In this document: in pieces, positions 9,051 through 16,632 of the stretch | Numbering within the stretch: the stretch's first letter is position 1 | Layout: each line of letters starts with the position of its first letter | Origin: Pseudonocardia sp. ICBG1293 | GTDB lineage: Bacteria; Actinomycetota; Actinomycetes; Mycobacteriales; Pseudonocardiaceae | Length of the DNA stretch: 64,000 nucleotides | Direction of reading: 5' to 3' | Assembly (NCBI RefSeq): GCF_020131355.1 | Contig: NZ_JAHLEL010000009.1 | Span: 186,001-250,000 of the forward strand | The notes under the pieces: model-generated | Seen by the model: only the letters and a program-made list of their open reading frames with translations | What the model was told of the DNA's origin: nothing | Database searches by the model: none | Translations under genes and position numbers: made by a program

Positions 9051-10207
9051 CCGTCGCCCAGGACACCACCACCGCCGAGGAGTACGAGGCGCTGCGTGCC
9101 GCGGTCGAGGAGTTCGCGCGCACCGAGGTCGCCCCGGTCATCGGGGACCTGTACATCCGCGAGGAGTTCCCCTACGCGATCACCGCGAAGATGGGCGGGA
9201 TGGGCCTGTTCGGCCTGCCCGTCCCGGAGGAGTACGGCGGGCAGGGCGGCGACTACCACGCCCTCTGCCTGGCCCTGGAGGAGCTGGCCCGGGTCGACTC
9301 CTCGGTCGCGATCACCGTCGAGGCCGGCGTCGGGCTCGGTGCCATGCCGATCCTGCGGTTCGGCACCGACGAGCAGAAGTCGCGCTGGCTGCCCGACCTC
9401 GCCGCGGGCCGCGCGCTGGGCGCGTTCGGGCTCACCGAACCCGGTGGCGGCTCCGACGCCGGCGCCACCCGCACCACCGCCCGGCTCGACGGCGGCGACT
9501 GGGTGATCAACGGGTCGAAGTGCTTCATCACCAACTCCGGCACCGACATCACCTCGGTGGTCACCGTCACCGCCGTCACCGGTGAGAAGCCGGACGGCCG
9601 CAAGGAGATCTCGGCGATCCTCGTCCCGGCGGGCACGCCCGGGTTCACGGTGAGCGAGAAGTACTCCAAGGTCGGCTGGAACTGCTCCGACACCCGCGAG
9701 CTGTTCTTCGACGACGTCCGCGTCCCCGAGGCGAACCTGCTCGGCGAGCGCGGTCGCGGCTACGCCCAGTTCCTGTCCATCCTCGACGAGGGCCGGGTCG
9801 CGATCGCGGCGCTGGCGACCGGGCTGGCCCAGGGCTGCGTCGACGAGTCCGTGCGCTACGCCGGTGAGCGTGAGGCGTTCGGGAACACCATCGGCTCCTA
9901 CCAGGCGATCCAGTTCAAGATCGCCGAGATGGAGGCCCGCGCGCACACCGCCCGGCTGGCCTGGCAGCACGCCGCGCGGCTGCTCGTCGCGGGGGAGCCG
10001 TTCAAGAAGGAGGCGGCGATCGCCAAGCTCGTCTCGTCGAACGCCGCGATGGACAACGCGCGCGACGCCACCCAGATCTTCGGCGGCTACGGCTTCATGA
10101 ACGAGTACCCGGTCGGGCGGTTCTACCGCGACGCGAAGATCCTCGAGGTCGGCGAGGGCACCTCCGAGGTGCAGAAGATGCTGATCGCGCGGCACCTGGG
10201 CCTGTGA
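9047..10207 (+). CDS. Acyl-CoA dehydrogenase (isovaleryl-CoA dehydrogenase-like)
   Basis: A 386-residue FAD enzyme of full family length. The three-domain signatures are present: [14 protein letters not shown] in the middle domain, and [21 protein letters not shown] with [15 protein letters not shown] at the C terminus. Its start overlaps the stop of accA1 (ATGA). Placed after the methylcrotonyl-CoA carboxylase genes, it most likely oxidises isovaleryl-CoA, the step before that carboxylase; the equivalent mycobacterial cluster is accD1-accA1-fadE19. Substrate is inferred from context. Confidence 0.9.
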   Translation: MTVAQDTTTAEEYEALRAAVEEFARTEVAPVIGDLYIREEFPYAITAKMGGMGLFGLPVPEEYGGQGGDYHALCLALEELARVDSSVAITVEAGVGLGAMPILRFGTDEQKSRWLPDLAAGRALGAFGLTEPGGGSDAGATRTTARLDGGDWVINGSKCFITNSGTDITSVVTVTAVTGEKPDGRKEISAILVPAGTPGFTVSEKYSKVGWNCSDTRELFFDDVRVPEANLLGERGRGYAQFLSILDEGRVAIAALATGLAQGCVDESVRYAGEREAFGNTIGSYQAIQFKIAEMEARAHTARLAWQHAARLLVAGEPFKKEAAIAKLVSSNAAMDNARDATQIFGGYGFMNEYPVGRFYRDAKILEVGEGTSEVQKMLIARHLGL

Positions 10208-10213
10208 GGACGA

Positions 10214-10232
10214 TCGTTCGGTCACCGAACGA
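10214..10232. repeat. Perfect 19-bp palindrome TCGTTCGGT-C-ACCGAACGA
   Basis: Two 9-bp arms flank a single central base just after the acyl-CoA dehydrogenase stop. With no T-tract it looks more like a protein-binding site than a terminator, though an end-of-operon hairpin is possible. A second palindrome follows seven bases later. Confidence 0.5.
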
Positions 10233-10238
10233 CATTCC

Positions 10239-10254
10239 CGTCACGCGCGTGACG
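10239..10254. repeat. Perfect 16-bp palindrome CGTCACGC-GCGTGACG
   Basis: A gapless inverted repeat 45 bp upstream of the MDR oxidoreductase start. It may be an operator for that gene. No regulator gene is adjacent. Confidence 0.45.
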
Positions 10255-10298
10255 ACCGTGATGCGGTGCCGCGCGCGTGACCGGGGTAGACCGGTGTC

Positions 10299-11318
10299 AT
10301 GAGCAACGAGGTCAACCACCAGGTACGGCTCGCCGCGCGCCCGCAGGGCACCCCCGGCCCGGAGGTGTGGGAGCACACTACCGAGCCGGTGCCCGAGCCC
10401 GGCGAGGGCCGCATCGTCGTCCGGGTCAGCCACGTCTCGCTGGACCCGGCGATGCGCGGCTGGATGAACGAGGGCCGTTCGTACGCGCCCCCGGTCGGGA
10501 TCGGCGAGGTGATGCGCGCGCTCGGCCTCGGTGAGGTCGTCGCCTCGAAGAACCCGGACTTCGCCGTCGGCGACACCGTCACCGGCGTGCTCGGCGTCCA
10601 GGAGTACGTCGAGAGCGACGGCCGCGGCCTCCAGAAGGTCTCCCCGACCGCGGACGTGCCGCCGGAGCGCTACCTCGCGCTGCTCGGCATGACCGGCATG
10701 ACCGCCTACTTCGGGCTGTTCGACGTCGGTGCCCTCACGGAGGGGGAGACGGTCGTCGTCTCCGGTGCGGCCGGCGCGGTCGGCTCCGTCGTCGGTCAGC
10801 TCGCCAAGATCAAGGGTGCCCGGGTCGTCGGCATCGCGGGCGGTCCGGAGAAGTGCGCGTGGATCACCGACGAGCTCGGGTTCGACGCCGCGATCGACTA
10901 CCGCTCGGAGAACGTGTCGCAGCGGCTGAAGGAACTCGCCCCCGACGGCGTGGACGTCTACTTCGACAACGTCGGCGGGGAGATCCTCGACGCCGTGCTC
11001 GGCAGGCTCGCGATGCGCGCCCGCGTCGTCCTCTGCGGCGCGATCAGCCAGTACAACGCCGAGGGCGGCATGACCGGCCCGAAGAACTACATGAACCTGC
11101 TGGTCAGCCGGGCCCGGATGGAGGGCTTCCTGGTCGGGGACTACCTCCCCCGCTGGGGCGAGGCCGGCACGGAGCTCGCCGGCTGGCTCGCCGAGGGCCG
11201 CCTGCACAGCCGCGAGGACGTCGTCGACGGCACCGTCGACGACTTCCCGGAGGTGTTCGGAAAGCTGTTCCGCGGTGAGAACACGGGCAAGCTCGTGCTC
11301 CGGCTGAAGCGGAGCTGA
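10299..11318 (+). CDS. NADP-dependent MDR-family oxidoreductase (CurA/leukotriene B4 dehydrogenase type)
   Basis: A 339-residue zinc-independent medium-chain reductase that would reduce alkenal or alkenone double bonds with NADPH. The catalytic-domain segment HVSLDPAMRGWM, the mobile loop GMTGMTAYFGL and the nucleotide-binding motif SGAAGAVGSVVGQLAKIKGARV with FDNVGGEI are all present, and the structural-zinc cysteines of alcohol dehydrogenases are missing, as the subfamily requires. Start ATG 10299 has a possible -10 (TAGACC) just upstream. It stands alone between two palindromes and the spermidine-synthase-like gene. The exact substrate is unknown. Confidence 0.88.
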   Translation: MSNEVNHQVRLAARPQGTPGPEVWEHTTEPVPEPGEGRIVVRVSHVSLDPAMRGWMNEGRSYAPPVGIGEVMRALGLGEVVASKNPDFAVGDTVTGVLGVQEYVESDGRGLQKVSPTADVPPERYLALLGMTGMTAYFGLFDVGALTEGETVVVSGAAGAVGSVVGQLAKIKGARVVGIAGGPEKCAWITDELGFDAAIDYRSENVSQRLKELAPDGVDVYFDNVGGEILDAVLGRLAMRARVVLCGAISQYNAEGGMTGPKNYMNLLVSRARMEGFLVGDYLPRWGEAGTELAGWLAEGRLHSREDVVDGTVDDFPEVFGKLFRGENTGKLVLRLKRS

Positions 11319-11340
11319 CCCCGACCGGCACCATGGCGGG

Positions 11341-12804
11341 GTGCGCCTCGCCATGGCCCGGACCGCCGTCGTCGTCTCGGGGGCGGCGATCCTCGTCGTC
11401 GAGACCCTCGCGACCCGGCTCGTCGCGCCCTACGTCGGACTGACCCTGGAGTCGACCACCGCGGTGATCGGGGTGGCCCTCGCCGGGATCGCGGCGGGGG
11501 CCTCGCTCGGTGGGCGGTGGGCCGACGAGCGCGACCCGGTCGCCGTCGCCGCGCTGATGATGGTCGTCGGCGGCCTGGGCACCCTGGCCGTGCGGCCGGT
11601 GGTCCGGCTGCTGGGTCCGCTGCTCGGCGCCGGGCCGTACGCCGCCGTGGTGCTCGTCGCCGCGTCCACCCTGGTCTCGGTGACGGCGCTGGCCGCGGTC
11701 ACCCCGGCCGTGACCAAGGCCCGGCTGACCGGGCTGGACCGCTCCGGCGAGGTCGTCGGCGGGCTGTCCGCCGCGGGCACCCTCGGGTCGCTCGCCGGGA
11801 CCTTCCTCACCGGGTTCGTGCTGGTCGCGCTGCTGCCGGTGAGTGCGATCCTGCTGGTCACCGCCGCCGCCTGCCTCGTGCTCGGGCTGGTCCTCGCACC
11901 CCGCCGGCGGCGCTCGGACATCGCGAAGGGCGGCGCCGCGGCGCTCCTGCTGGCCGTCGCGCTCGTCGCGCTGCCGGGGCGCTGCGACGCCGACACCACC
12001 TACTACTGCGCCGCCGTCCGGACCGACCCCGCGGACCCGGCCGGTCGCTACCTGGTGCTCGACGACCTGCGCCACTCCTACGTCCGCCTCGGCGCCCCCG
12101 CACACCTGGAGTTCGCCTACACCAAGCGGTTCGCCGCCGCGATCGACACCGCGTTCCCGCAGCGGCGGCCACTCGACGCGGTGCACGTCGGCGGCGGCGC
12201 GCTGACCATGCCGCGCTGGCTCGCCGCGACCCGCCCCGGTAGCACCTCGACCGTGCTGGAGCTGGACCCCGGCGTGATCGACCTCGGGGTGCGGTCGCTC
12301 GACGCGGGTGCGATCCCCGGCACCACCGTCCGGACCGGCGACGCCCGGGTGAACCTGGCCGCGCTGCCCGACGACTCCGCCGACCTCGTCGTCGGCGACG
12401 CCTTCGGGGCCCGCTCGGTGCCCTGGCACCTGTCCACCACCGAGTTCCTCGACCAGGTGGCGCGGGTGCTGCGCCCGGGCGGGGTCTACGTGCTCAACGT
12501 GATCGACCGGTACCCGCTCGACCTGGTGAAGGCCGCCACCGCGACCGTCGGGTCCCGGTTCCCGACGACGATGCTGCTCGCCCTCCCCGACGAGTTCGCC
12601 CCCGGCGGCGGCGGGAACGTGGTGGTCGTCGCCTCGGACCGGCCGCTCGACCCGGCCGCCCTCGGCGCCGCCGTCGCCCGCTCCGAACCGGCCGGCACGG
12701 TCCTCGACCCGGCCCGCACCGCCGCGTTCACCGCGGGGGCGCCGGTCCTGACCGACGACCGCGCCCCGGTGGACCAGCTGATCACCACCGGCCTGGCGGG
12801 GTAG
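11341..12804 (+). CDS. Membrane-fused spermidine synthase-like protein
   Basis: A 487-residue fusion. About residues 1-195 form a cluster of hydrophobic helices of the type often called a fused MFS module (VVVSGAAILVVETLATRLVAP at the start, ending near GGAAALLLAVALVAL). The remainder is a Rossmann methyltransferase-like domain of the spermidine synthase family: AVHVGGGALTMPRWL, LELDPGVIDLG, GDARV, and VGDAFG in place of the usual DAF/DAYS motif. Whether it makes a polyamine is doubtful, because many actinobacterial members are uncharacterised. GTG 11341 is taken as the start, but ATG 11353 is also possible. Confidence 0.75.
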   Translation: MRLAMARTAVVVSGAAILVVETLATRLVAPYVGLTLESTTAVIGVALAGIAAGASLGGRWADERDPVAVAALMMVVGGLGTLAVRPVVRLLGPLLGAGPYAAVVLVAASTLVSVTALAAVTPAVTKARLTGLDRSGEVVGGLSAAGTLGSLAGTFLTGFVLVALLPVSAILLVTAAACLVLGLVLAPRRRRSDIAKGGAAALLLAVALVALPGRCDADTTYYCAAVRTDPADPAGRYLVLDDLRHSYVRLGAPAHLEFAYTKRFAAAIDTAFPQRRPLDAVHVGGGALTMPRWLAATRPGSTSTVLELDPGVIDLGVRSLDAGAIPGTTVRTGDARVNLAALPDDSADLVVGDAFGARSVPWHLSTTEFLDQVARVLRPGGVYVLNVIDRYPLDLVKAATATVGSRFPTTMLLALPDEFAPGGGGNVVVVASDRPLDPAALGAAVARSEPAGTVLDPARTAAFTAGAPVLTDDRAPVDQLITTGLAG

Positions 12805-12834
12805 GGCGCCGCCCCGCCCCGCCCGGCGTCCCGC

Positions 12835-12900
12835 TGTGCCGAGATGCAGCTCAGCGGGAATTGTGGATCTCCGGCGCCCGCTCAGCTGCATCTCGGCGCA
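12835..12900. repeat. Long imperfect inverted repeat (24-bp arms, 18-nt loop)
   Basis: Arms 12835-12858 and 12877-12900 pair at 22 of 24 positions around the core GCCGAGATGCAGCT. The loop is AATTGTGGATCTCCGGCG. It lies 30 bp past the spermidine-synthase-like gene in a 294-bp gap with no gene. There is no T-tract. It may be a dispersed REP-like palindrome or a bidirectional terminator. A weaker related sequence, CTCATCGAGATATAGCTCGG, follows at about 12942-12961. Confidence 0.6.
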
Positions 12901-13098
12901 GGTGATCCGAGCACGGACGATCCGGCGGCGTGGCGGCTCCGCTCATCGAGATATAGCTCGGGGGGCCTACCGGGAGGTGGGGGCCATCGGAGACGCGCTC
13001 CTCCGGGAGGCGAGGCCCGGCCGCGCGGGGTCCGGATCACGCTAGGGTCGCGACGGGGGTCCGGTGGGCTCCGTCGGACGATCGAGGGGGAGACGGGC

Positions 13099-13539
13099 GT
13101 GGCGACCTGGGAGGACCTGAAGGCCTACGTCGTGGTCCGGTACGAGATCGTCCGGCAGGGCGCGGACGAACTGCGGTTCCGGCTGCCGACGACCGAGGAC
13201 CGGGACCAGCTCGTCGTCGTGAAGCGGGTGCGGGAGGGCGCGGGCCAGCCCGGCGTCGAGGTCACCGACGCGGCGGCCGCCGTCGCGGACCCGGACCAGG
13301 AGTGGGTGCAGATCGAGTCCCCGGTCGCCCGGCTCGGCGAGGTCGACCTCGGCCGTGCCCTGGAGCTGGCCGGGCCGTCGGTGGTCGGCGGGCTGGCCGC
13401 GGAGGAGGGCGTCGTGGTGTTCCGGCACTCGATCCCGCTCGGCCCGGCCGCCCTGGACGGCTTCGAGTTCCCGTTCCGCCAGGTCGTCCACCTCGCCGAC
13501 GAGCTGGAGCACGCGCTCACCGGGCGCGACGACCACTGA
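13099..13539 (+). CDS. Conserved hypothetical protein, YbjN / type III chaperone-like fold
   Basis: A 146-residue soluble protein without signal peptide or membrane segment. It begins WEDLKAYVVVRYEI, has alternating strands (ELRFRLPT, QLVVVKRV, EWVQIESPVARLGEVDL) and ends with an acidic helix. The pattern resembles actinobacterial YbjN-domain proteins, which are thought to act as chaperone-like adaptors; this is pattern similarity only. GTG 13099 is preferred over the upstream reading frame because GAGGGGG precedes it and the upstream part looks non-coding. Confidence 0.6.
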   Translation: MATWEDLKAYVVVRYEIVRQGADELRFRLPTTEDRDQLVVVKRVREGAGQPGVEVTDAAAAVADPDQEWVQIESPVARLGEVDLGRALELAGPSVVGGLAAEEGVVVFRHSIPLGPAALDGFEFPFRQVVHLADELEHALTGRDDH

Positions 13540-13565
13540 GGTCGGCCGTGCGGCCGCCGTCACAC

Positions 13566-13596
13566 TTGACCTGAAGTCCGGTTCAGCTCCCAGGCT
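13566..13596 (+). promoter_or_regulatory. MerR/SoxR-like promoter of the superoxide dismutase gene
   Basis: TTGACC (-35, 13566-13571) and CAGGCT (-10, 13591-13596) are 19 bp apart. The spacer carries the inverted repeat CTGAA-N6-TTCAG (13571-13586). A 19-bp spacer with an operator inside is the hallmark of promoters bent open by MerR-family activators such as SoxR. The -10 ends six bases before the ATG, so the mRNA would be leaderless. Confidence 0.55.
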
Positions 13597-13602
13597 GCGT
13601 GC

Positions 13603-14202
13603 ATGGCCGACTACACGCTCCCGGACCTGCCCTACGACTACTCCGCGCTCGCGCCGCACATCGCGCCCGAAATCATGGAGCTGCACCACAGCAAGCACCA
13701 CAACACCTACGTCCAGGGCCTCAACACCACCCTGGACAAGCTCGCCGAGGCCCGGGACAAGAACGACTTCGGCGCCATCGTCGGACTCGAGAAGACCCTC
13801 GCGTTCAACCTCGGCGGCCACGTCAACCACTCCGCCTTCTGGAACAACCTCTCCCCCGACGGCGGCGACGAGCCCACCGGCGACCTCGCCACCGCCATCG
13901 AGAAGGACTTCGGCTCCTTCGACGCGTTCCAGGCCCACATCACCGCCGCCGCCACCACCATCCAGGGCTCCGGCTGGGCCATCCTGGGCCACGACGCCCT
14001 CGGGGACCGGCTCCTGGTCCACCAGCTCTACGACCAGCAGTCCCAGCTCCCCGCGGGCCAGACCCCGATCGTCCTGCTCGACATGTGGGAGCACGCCTTC
14101 TACCTGCAGTACAGGAACGTGAAGCCGGACTACGTCAAGGCCTGGTGGAACGTCGTCGACTGGGCCGCCGCCGCCGAGCGGTTCGCCGCGGCGCGGGCGT
14201 GA
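13603..14202 (+). CDS. sodA: Superoxide dismutase (Fe/Mn family)
   Basis: A 199-residue cytoplasmic enzyme that dismutates superoxide. The four metal ligands are visible: the first His in [13 protein letters not shown], the second in [13 protein letters not shown], and Asp and His in [10 protein letters not shown]. Length is normal for the family. Whether Mn or Fe is used cannot be settled from the sequence alone. It sits behind a promoter with MerR/SoxR features. Its stop codon overlaps the GTG of the flavin reductase gene (GTGA), so the two were probably one redox operon before the IS insertion. Confidence 0.95.
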   Translation: MADYTLPDLPYDYSALAPHIAPEIMELHHSKHHNTYVQGLNTTLDKLAEARDKNDFGAIVGLEKTLAFNLGGHVNHSAFWNNLSPDGGDEPTGDLATAIEKDFGSFDAFQAHITAAATTIQGSGWAILGHDALGDRLLVHQLYDQQSQLPAGQTPIVLLDMWEHAFYLQYRNVKPDYVKAWWNVVDWAAAAERFAAARA

Positions 14203-14396
14203 CGGTCGTCGATCCGGCCGGGGGCCTGCGGACGGCGTTCCGCGGGCACCCGGCCGGGGTGGCGGTGCTGACCGCGACCGGGCCCGACGGCCCGGTCGGG
14301 ATGACGGCGTCGTCGGTCGCCTCGGTCGGGCTGGACCCGCCTGCGGTGTCGTTCTCGACGGCCCGCGACTCGCGGCTGGCCCGGGCGCTCGGGGGG
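14199..14396 (+). pseudogene. Flavin reductase-domain gene, 5' fragment (interrupted by IS110-type element)
   Basis: Starting at GTG 14199, which overlaps the sod stop, this encodes the N-terminal third of a flavin reductase/FMN-binding split-barrel protein: LRTAFRGHPAGVAVLTA, GMTASSVASVGLDPPAVSF and STARDSRLARAL. After the run of nine G the frame leaves the family and enters IS sequence. The remainder of the gene resumes at about 15868 on the other side of the element. Joining the two fragments with eight G restores the frame. Confidence 0.85.
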
Positions 14397-14415
14397 GGGT
14401 GTCTCTATGGGTTCG

Positions 14416-15648
14416 TCAAGCGGCGGCGAGTTCTGGATCGGGGTTGTTGACCGTGGGCGGGTTGTAGGGGCGGCGGTCGCGGAGCATGGCGTAGATGACG
14501 TCGGTGCGGCGTCGGGCGAGGCAGATCAGGGCGGCGTTGTGTCGTTTGCCGGCGGCTCGTTTGCGGTCGTAGTAGGCGCGGCTGGCGGGGTCGGCCAGGG
14601 CGGCGAATGCGGACAGGAACAGCGCGGATTTCAGGGCGTGGTTGCCGCGCTGGGATCGGGTTTCGCCTTTGATCGAGGTGCCGGAGCGGCGGGTGACTGG
14701 GGCGAGGCCGGCGTAAGCGGCGAGGTGCCCGGCGGTGGGGAACCCGGAGCCGTCGCCGACGATGGTGAGGATCTTGATGGCGGTCCTGACCCCGAGTCCG
14801 GGCATCGAGGTCAGGACCGGTCCAAGAGGGTGGGCCTCCAGGCGGGCTTCGAGCTCGTCGGCGAGCTGGTCGCGTTCGGCGTGGACCTGGCGCAGCTGCC
14901 CGGCGACGCCGGTGATGACACGGGCGAACGCGGCCGTGCCGGGAACGGTCAGGCTCTGGGCGTCGAGCGAGGTCAGGATCTGGGCGGGAAGGGTGCGGGC
15001 CAGTCGAGGCGACCGGGCCCGCATCGTCTCGGCGATCCCGTCAGCGCCGAGCTCTCGCAGGGCTTGCGGGGTGGGCGCGGCCGCGAGCAGGTCGAGCACG
15101 CCACCGCGGTCCAGGCGTGGCCCGAGCAGGCGTTCCAGGGCGGGATGAACATGCAGCAGGGCGTCGCGCAGCCGGTTCGTCAGCCGGGTGCTCTGCCCAG
15201 CCAGGTCATCGTCGTAACCGGCGAGCACAGTGAGTTCGGCGAGGGTCTCGTCGTCGGTGCCGACCCGGCGCAGGGTGTGCGGCATCGTCCGGGCGGCCTC
15301 GGCGATCACGTGGGCGTCGCGGGCGTCGGTCTTGGCCTGCCCGGGATGCAGGTCGGCGATGCGGCGCATCGCCAGCCCGGGCAGGTAGGCCACCGTGATC
15401 CCCAGATCACGAGCGACGGCGATGGCCAGCGCTCCGATCGAGGCGGGCTGGTCGATGACCATCAGCACCGCGCCGTGCTCGGCCAGCCCGGACAGCACGG
15501 TGCGCAGCGCCGATTCGTCGTTGGGCAGGGCCTTGTCGTGCACCCGCTTCCCGTTGGTGTCGACCGCGCAGGCGTGGTGTTCGGACTTGCCCACGTCCAG
15601 GCCGCAGAACACCGCGAACCCGGTCGGGTGCTGGTCAGGATCGGGCAA
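14416..15648 (-). CDS. IS110-family DEDD transposase
   Basis: A 410-residue RNA-guided recombinase-type transposase. The N-terminal RuvC-like domain has GLDVGK (D18), VIDQPAS (D66, where family members often have Glu) and KTDARDAH (D108/D111). A coiled region about residues 240-275 leads to the C-terminal domain with SMPGLGVRTA, LAAYAGLAP and the serine-bearing RSGTS (about 321-325) followed by NHALKSALF. TTG 15648 is preferred to ATG 15723: AAGGGAG lies seven bases upstream, and the longer version would invade the region predicted to encode the guide RNA. The reading frame is intact, so the element may be active. Confidence 0.85.
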   Translation of the reverse strand: MPDPDQHPTGFAVFCGLDVGKSEHHACAVDTNGKRVHDKALPNDESALRTVLSGLAEHGAVLMVIDQPASIGALAIAVARDLGITVAYLPGLAMRRIADLHPGQAKTDARDAHVIAEAARTMPHTLRRVGTDDETLAELTVLAGYDDDLAGQSTRLTNRLRDALLHVHPALERLLGPRLDRGGVLDLLAAAPTPQALRELGADGIAETMRARSPRLARTLPAQILTSLDAQSLTVPGTAAFARVITGVAGQLRQVHAERDQLADELEARLEAHPLGPVLTSMPGLGVRTAIKILTIVGDGSGFPTAGHLAAYAGLAPVTRRSGTSIKGETRSQRGNHALKSALFLSAFAALADPASRAYYDRKRAAGKRHNAALICLARRRTDVIYAMLRDRRPYNPPTVNNPDPELAAA

Positions 15649-15654
15649 CCGCCG

Positions 15655-15866
15655 CTCCCTTCTCGTCGCGGCAGGCCGACCACGAGCACCCGCGCCGGCA
15701 GCCACGTTACGAGCAGACCACACGGGTCAGGTCTCTATCAGCGGTCGTTGGCGCCCTCCGGCCACGGCGACAACACCCCCCAGATCATCGGGCGACAGGG
15801 GCAGTCAGTCATACCGCGGCCGGCGGCCTGCAAGCCCTCAGCGGGCTTGATCAAGAAGGTAACGGG
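15655..15866 (-). ncRNA. Candidate bridge RNA region of the IS110 element
   Basis: The non-coding end upstream of the transposase has the expected architecture, read on the minus strand. A 5' hairpin has arms CAAGCCC/GGGCTTG (15849-15831). Next comes a stem GGCCGCGG (15821-15814) pairing with CCGUGGCC (15767-15760) around a 46-nt internal loop. That loop contains GGGGGGUG (15781-15774), which matches the G-run-plus-TG of the insertion site. Further along is AUAGAGAC (15738-15731), identical to the transposon's own terminus. These would be the target-binding and donor-binding loops. The RNA ends are not determined. Confidence 0.5.
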
Positions 15867-15867
15867 G

Positions 15868-16205
15868 GTGGGACGGTCGTCGTGCACCTGCTCGACGACA
15901 CCGACACCGGTCTCGCAGCGGCGTTCGCGGTCCCGGGCGCGGAGCGCTTCGGCCGCGGGGTCCGCTGGGTGAGCCTGCCGACCGGGGAGCCCTGGCTGGT
16001 CGACGTCGGCACCGCGCTGCGCTGCCGGGTGCTGTCGGTCACCGGGGTGGGTGCCTCGCTGCTGGTCGCGGCCGAGGTCGTCGAGCTGCTCGGACTGCGC
16101 CGCCGCGGCGGGCCCCTGGTGTGGGTGGGCCGGGCCTACCGGGCGGTGTCCGGGGAGGCCACGGTCACAGCGGCTGCGGATGCACGTCCAGCGCCTGGTC
16201 GATGA
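15868..16205 (+). pseudogene. Flavin reductase-domain gene, 3' fragment
   Basis: The C-terminal two thirds of the gene broken by the IS110 element. In frame it reads TVVVHLLDD, GLAAAFAVPGAERFG and LRCRVLSVTGVGASLLVAAEVVEL, then the end strand LVWVGRAYRAV, typical of the flavin reductase/FMN-binding fold. It has no start codon and ribosome site of its own that would give a complete domain. It overlaps by about 40 bp a small minus-strand frame. Confidence 0.85.
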
Positions 16206-16341
16206 CCGTTCGCAGGCGGTTGAGCAGCTCGTCGGCCTCGCTCCAGGTCACCGCACCGGTCGCGACGCCGTGGCGCAGCTCCTCGGCGATCGTGCGGGCG
16301 AATCCGGTGGACCAGATGTGACGGGGGTCGTTGCTCCGCAT
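16165..16341 (-). CDS. Small hypothetical protein (58 aa)
   Basis: A short frame with coding-like composition: helical SGFARTIAEELRHG-type segments then WSEADELLNRLRTVIDQAL. ATG 16341 is one start; GTG 16377 would add 12 residues. No strong ribosome site is seen for either. Its 3' end overlaps the flavin reductase fragment. I do not recognise a family, and it may be spurious. Confidence 0.4.
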   Translation of the reverse strand: MRSNDPRHIWSTGFARTIAEELRHGVATGAVTWSEADELLNRLRTVIDQALDVHPQPL

Positions 16342-16632
16342 GGAGGAATCTTGCCCTACGCGACCGGTGGTGTTCACTCCGGGTGTGCAGTTCGTTCAAG
16401 GTGCGTGTGCGACAGCGTGGGCGACCTCGGTGACGTCCGAGGATGCGCGGTGCAACGACGCGGGACGGAGAACGTGTCCACGGTCACGCACCGGGGGTGG
16501 TGGTCCGACCGGCGGGACCCCGCGCACCCCCGGGTGGTCCGGTGTCGCCGCCCGCGGGGGTCGGATCGACGATTCGCCCGGTGTGCGTCACGATGATCGC
16601 CCGGCCCCCGGGCGGATCGATCAAGACGGAGC

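Larger units (their letters stand above)
14396..15867 (-). mobile_element. IS110-family insertion sequence (about 1.47 kb)
   Basis: One DEDD transposase gene lies on the minus strand with about 20 bp of non-coding DNA beyond its stop and about 220 bp upstream of its start. There are no clear terminal inverted repeats and no obvious target duplication, as expected for IS110. The exact ends cannot be fixed, because both flanks run into G-tracts of the flavin reductase gene (nine G on the left, five on the right). GTCTCTAT occurs at the left edge (14401-14408) and again in the upstream non-coding end (15731-15738). Confidence 0.85.

Noticed and set aside
14407..15972. Plus-strand open frame of 521 codons across the IS element
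   Set aside because: It is the antisense shadow of the transposase, which has clear DEDD motifs on the minus strand.
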